61,200 nt of DNA from Antrodiella citrinella (Eukaryota > Basidiomycota > Agaricomycetes > Polyporales > Steccherinaceae), in the NCBI GenBank assembly GCA_004802725.1, contig SGPM01000158.1:1-61200 (forward strand). Reading direction: 5' to 3'. Both the position numbers and the translations under genes were made by a program. This document shows, piece after piece, positions 58,179 through 61,200 of the stretch. The stretch's first letter is position 1; the number at the start of each line of letters is the position of its first letter. Under the pieces are notes generated by a model, which saw only the letters and a program-made list of their open reading frames with translations, was not told the DNA's origin and did no database searches.

Positions 58179-58775
58179 CTTGGAAGTAAGTAGCTATTCG
58201 TGGAGGTAGATGAGAGGTGTATTTGATTGTCTATGTAGAAAGAGTTGGAGGTAAGAGTGCAAGAGTCGTTAGCGCCGTGAATGCGGAAGCGCCGCCTTGC
58301 TATGGCCAGCCGCTTTCAATATTCCCACGCCACCTTTGATTCTTCTCCCTGGTAGTGGTCACGGTCTCCCCTGGGCAGGTTGGGCTGTTGCTACCAGCAG
58401 TTACCAGCTGCAGTCGCATCAGCGCTCTCCCATGTCGTTCGTCCGCAGCACTCCGCACTCAGTCATCAGGCCGACACTAGCGATTTCGGAGCAAAGAGGG
58501 ACCTTGACGTCGGACAATGAGGCTGTTCGTGCGAGGCTGAATCATGCATCGCCTCTTGCTTAGCAGGTCTCTCTTGCTGTCCTCACTGTGTTTTTGTATA
58601 CGTCAACGGAGATTGCTTGTGCTTCTGGTCAATACACAGGTTTCTATGCGGCGGCTGCATTCTTGCGTGGCGTGACCGCTGACAAGCAACAGCTGGCAAA
58701 TTTGATCGTGATTATCTACTCTTTCAGTTCAAGGAATACTAACAGCCACAGCTATCGACGAACGGGGGAAACGAC
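58179..58775. other. Intergenic region, nothing recognised
   Basis: About 600 bp between the His-rich gene start and the F-box/LRR-like pseudogene; short frames only. Confidence 0.5.
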
Positions 58776-59923
58776 TTGCGGGGAAAGGGTCAGGGTCGAG
58801 GCTGGTCATGTGACCCGTGCTATTCCGCTGAAGACGTTGGAGACCCTCCTGAGCTTGTACCGAATGCGAAGAGACTCATTCTGGACGGGTTTTTGTACAA
58901 AGTCTCGTCGGGCACAAAAGCAGTGGAACTGGCGCATACCAACTTGGATTCAAAATCCATGACCACTGTTCACGGACTTCCACCGGCGAGAGGTGTGTGT
59001 ATACGCCGATTTTGTCCCTGGCGTAGACGTGCGAGTCGTCGACTTTGTCGCCTTCGACCTCTTCGCAGAAATCGGCATGCTTGAGCTCCATCTCCTTCGT
59101 ATCAAGGATCAAGCGGTCGCAGGCCAAGAAATCAGGTCAAGAATACGCGGTATCAGTATGCACGACCGTCTAAGACGCTTGGACCTACACACAGCACAAG
59201 TCGTCTCGGCGCTGTTGATGCGCAACGCGTATGTACGCGAGCTGGAACACGTCAGGATACAGACTCAGGACGTGGGGCACTTTACCTCGTTCAGCGACTT
59301 GCTGCATGCGACGGGAGGGGGGTGTGAAACGTATTCATGTGACGTGCCAACGGTACATGCGGCTCACGACGGTATGCAGCGCCTCCTCCAATGGTTGCAA
59401 GTATACTCTACTGACGTCCTGCCATGTTGTGATAGATGCTGATCAGTCCGCCCTCGGGCTTTGGACAGCAAATGTCGTGAAGATGAGTACCGCGTGTCCT
59501 TCTGTCCAGTCGCTCGCATTTGAGATTTATTTCACCGATTGCGACGGTGGCCTTGACGTGAACACATCTTGCACGTCCGAGTGGAACCGAGCCTTCATTC
59601 TCCTCGCGAACATCCCGTCGTCTCATCTCAAGCATATTCATATAATTCTGACTGGAGACATCGAGAACTTCCTGGCGCAATTTCCCGTCATCGAGGGGTA
59701 TTCCAAATCGGACCTCAAAAGCACTATCTACAAGATGCCTGCGTTGGAGTCTGCGCTGTTCTCCTTTGGGTTCTCCACGAATGTGGGACGTCGTCCAGTG
59801 CCGGATGAGCTGTGGTAGTATGCGACGCTTGCATTGCAGATAGCGTTGCCGTGGATTAAAGCGACGGGGCTCTTGAAAATTCACGATGGCGGGCCATTCT
59901 ATCGTTACTGCGATCATTGGTAG
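58776..59923 (+). pseudogene. F-box/LRR-like protein pseudogene (C-terminal part)
   Basis: Fragments resemble the C-terminal half of basidiomycete F-box-associated proteins: PELVPNAKRLILDGFLYKV, VYADFVPGVDVRVVDFVAF, HDRLRRLDLHTAQVVSALLM, RIQTQDVGHFTSFSDLLHAT, GVKRIHVTCQRYMRL and CPSVQSLAFEIYFTDCDG. They lie in different frames. One frame change occurs near 58950-58985, where the other frame has a TGA. A second sits in a G-run at about 59320. An in-frame TAG at 59816-59818 follows DELW, after which homologous-looking sequence (YATLALQIALPWIKATGLL) continues to a stop at 59921-59923. No F-box itself is visible, so the family call is tentative. Confidence 0.5.
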
Positions 59924-60309
59924 TAAGTAAGTACGTCTCTCGTCCATCATCTACTTCAACTCGGCCTTCCTTATTGATTACCTTGACAGGCAACGTTGAG
60001 AATGCTGTCTCGTGTAATAGAGGGCGTGCGCCCAATGTCAAGCAGTCGCTTTGAATTCAATTCGTTACATACCACTCTTGTGGGTAGCGTTGAAGGTCAC
60101 CAGGACGTACTAGTAACCGTCTCAACGAACTGTGGTGTGGGTCGGACCACTCCAGCGCATGAGAGATCATCAGGTATTTGTGGTACGTTCTGACCAGCAT
60201 TCCCAACTTCCCTCCTCTTCCTATCACTCTTGGCCCTTACATGGACTCTGTCGCTTCTTGGTTGCATGCTACTCATTCTCTTGTCCTGCCATAGTATCCC
60301 CGCTCTCTC
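59924..60309. other. Intergenic region, possible N-terminal debris of the APH-like pseudogene
   Basis: About 390 bp with short frames. It may hold decayed upstream exons of the phosphotransferase-like pseudogene, but no motif proves it. Confidence 0.4.
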
Positions 60310-60769
60310 ATGCCCGGCCCCCTTGCTCCTACAGAGCACGGTGGGCTCTACTTCGAGTCCCCGCTGTGGCTACCACCATCTGATGTTCGAGGTCCTTTCA
60401 AGACACACGAAGAGCTCGCGTCCTTCTTCGACGATCGGAAGTTTCGGGTACTCAAAGGTCGTCCAGGAGCTAAAACACGCCTTCTGACCACGCCCGAAGA
60501 ACCCTTCGACAACTCCCATCTGCTCGTGATCACCCATTCGGACATCCACCCACGTAACCGACGATGGACGTCTGTGGCTCATCGATTTTGGATGGGCAGG
60601 TTTCTTCCCGATATGGTGGGAGTTCATTGCGACGAGGATCCAGGCGCAAAACGTGACGCCCGATTCGCGTTCAGACCCGTACTGGGACGCTATCGTTCCG
60701 CTGTTCTGTGGAACGTGGTATCGTCACGAAGACTGGTATAGCCTGAGCGACTTGGCTCCCGCGTTGTGA
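60310..60769 (+). pseudogene. APH-like phosphotransferase pseudogene (C-terminal half)
   Basis: Aminoglycoside-phosphotransferase-fold proteins (PF01636) are numerous in basidiomycetes, mostly of unknown substrate. Here MPGPLAPTEHGGLYFESPL and FKTHEELASFFDDRK precede the catalytic loop LLVITHSDIHPRN. The next strand, VTDDGRLWLIDFGWAGFFP with the metal-binding Asp, is in another frame. About ten bases that should encode the end of the NVLV-type segment are missing at about 60555. The tail (WWEFIATRIQ, then DPYWDAIVPLFCGTWYRHED) runs to a stop at 60767-60769. The N-lobe with the ATP-binding Lys is absent. Confidence 0.68.
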
Positions 60770-61200
60770 TACTTTTAACAGATATTGTACGTCTCTGATG
60801 CCTAAATGTGTCAACTTGCTCATAAACTATAATATTGACATTCCGGTGGTTTGCCTCACGGCGTTGTGCATGTGGTGGAAGTACAGTAGGGTAGTTCCTT
60901 CCTCGACGACGGATGTGACCGTGACAAATTACCGTGACGGACTCAAGGTCACCGTGACGGTCCGAGTCCGGCCTCTGCAAGTTCCTCTTCTCTTCCTCCT
61001 CTTCCTCCGCTTCCTAAAGTACGATGTCCTAGCTAACGAACGAGTAAATATATATAAATGTAGTAAATGTTTAATCAGAGGTAACGAGGTTGGGGGAAGA
61101 CGGAATTTTGGCCAGGCCTTCCGCTTCGCGGAAGGCGAAATACGAAGACTCGGGACTCGGATGTTCGCAGCGGAGAGTCTGAACGAAAACTTTCGTTCAT
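60770..61200. other. Right edge, no gene; terminal hairpin
   Basis: Short frames only. Two CCGTGACGG repeats occur near 60930-60960, and a perfect hairpin lies at 61116-61136. Confidence 0.5.
61116..61136. repeat. Perfect 9-bp hairpin near the right edge
   Basis: GCCTTCCGC, a TTC loop and GCGGAAGGC pair perfectly. The context (GGCC-rich, then TACGAAGACTCGGGACTCGG) looks like the end of a repeat that continues beyond the window. Confidence 0.55.

Overview
The window is nuclear DNA from a filamentous basidiomycete, most likely a wood-decaying (white-rot) agaricomycete. The signs are short introns (about 50-60 bp, GT...AG) that split nearly every gene, a secreted class II manganese peroxidase, and families typical of Agaricomycetes: FunK1 kinases, an ArAE_2/BRE4-like transporter, an S10 carboxypeptidase remnant and Mug135-like coiled-coil proteins. 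No prokaryotic, organellar or viral features were seen. Gene boundaries come from manual splicing, so exon edges are approximate where noted.

Layout. 0.9-2.7 kb: an intact manganese peroxidase (minus strand). 4.9-10.1 kb: LSM6 (minus) and a large ArAE_2/FUSC-type membrane protein (plus), in divergent arrangement. 10.5-19.5 kb: a gene graveyard with a FunK1 kinase pseudogene, a DHA2-type MFS pseudogene, a repeat zone (34-bp inverted repeat, a dispersed TTTGTCGGGA motif, a tRNA-like A/B-box element), an RS-rich remnant and an SRPK-like kinase pseudogene. 19.8-22.2 kb: intact NOG1 ribosome-assembly GTPase. 24.0-25.9 kb: Zn2Cys6 regulator with a C-terminal finger. 29.5-32.0 kb: FHA-kinase of the Chk2/Cds1/Rad53 type. 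32.9-34.8 kb: two tandem paralogues of an uncharacterised small protein. 35.2-38.2 kb: MFS sugar transporter whose 5' half is dotted with N calls. 40.4-54.0 kb: a dispersed family of four coiled-coil, Mug135-like genes (two intact, one frameshifted, one relic), interleaved with a single-pass membrane protein, a TA-flanked MITE and a monocarboxylate-type MFS transporter. 54.2-60.8 kb: S10 carboxypeptidase, F-box/LRR-like and APH-like pseudogenes around an intact secreted/membrane His-rich protein.

The housekeeping genes (LSM6, NOG1, Chk2) are intact, while the lineage-specific families are often broken. The most interesting undescribed material is the coiled-coil/Mug135-like cluster, with its 11-residue repeats and segmental duplication, and the tandem pair at 33-35 kb. 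No operon logic applies. Functional links between neighbours (transporters, peroxidase, regulator) are only suggestive.
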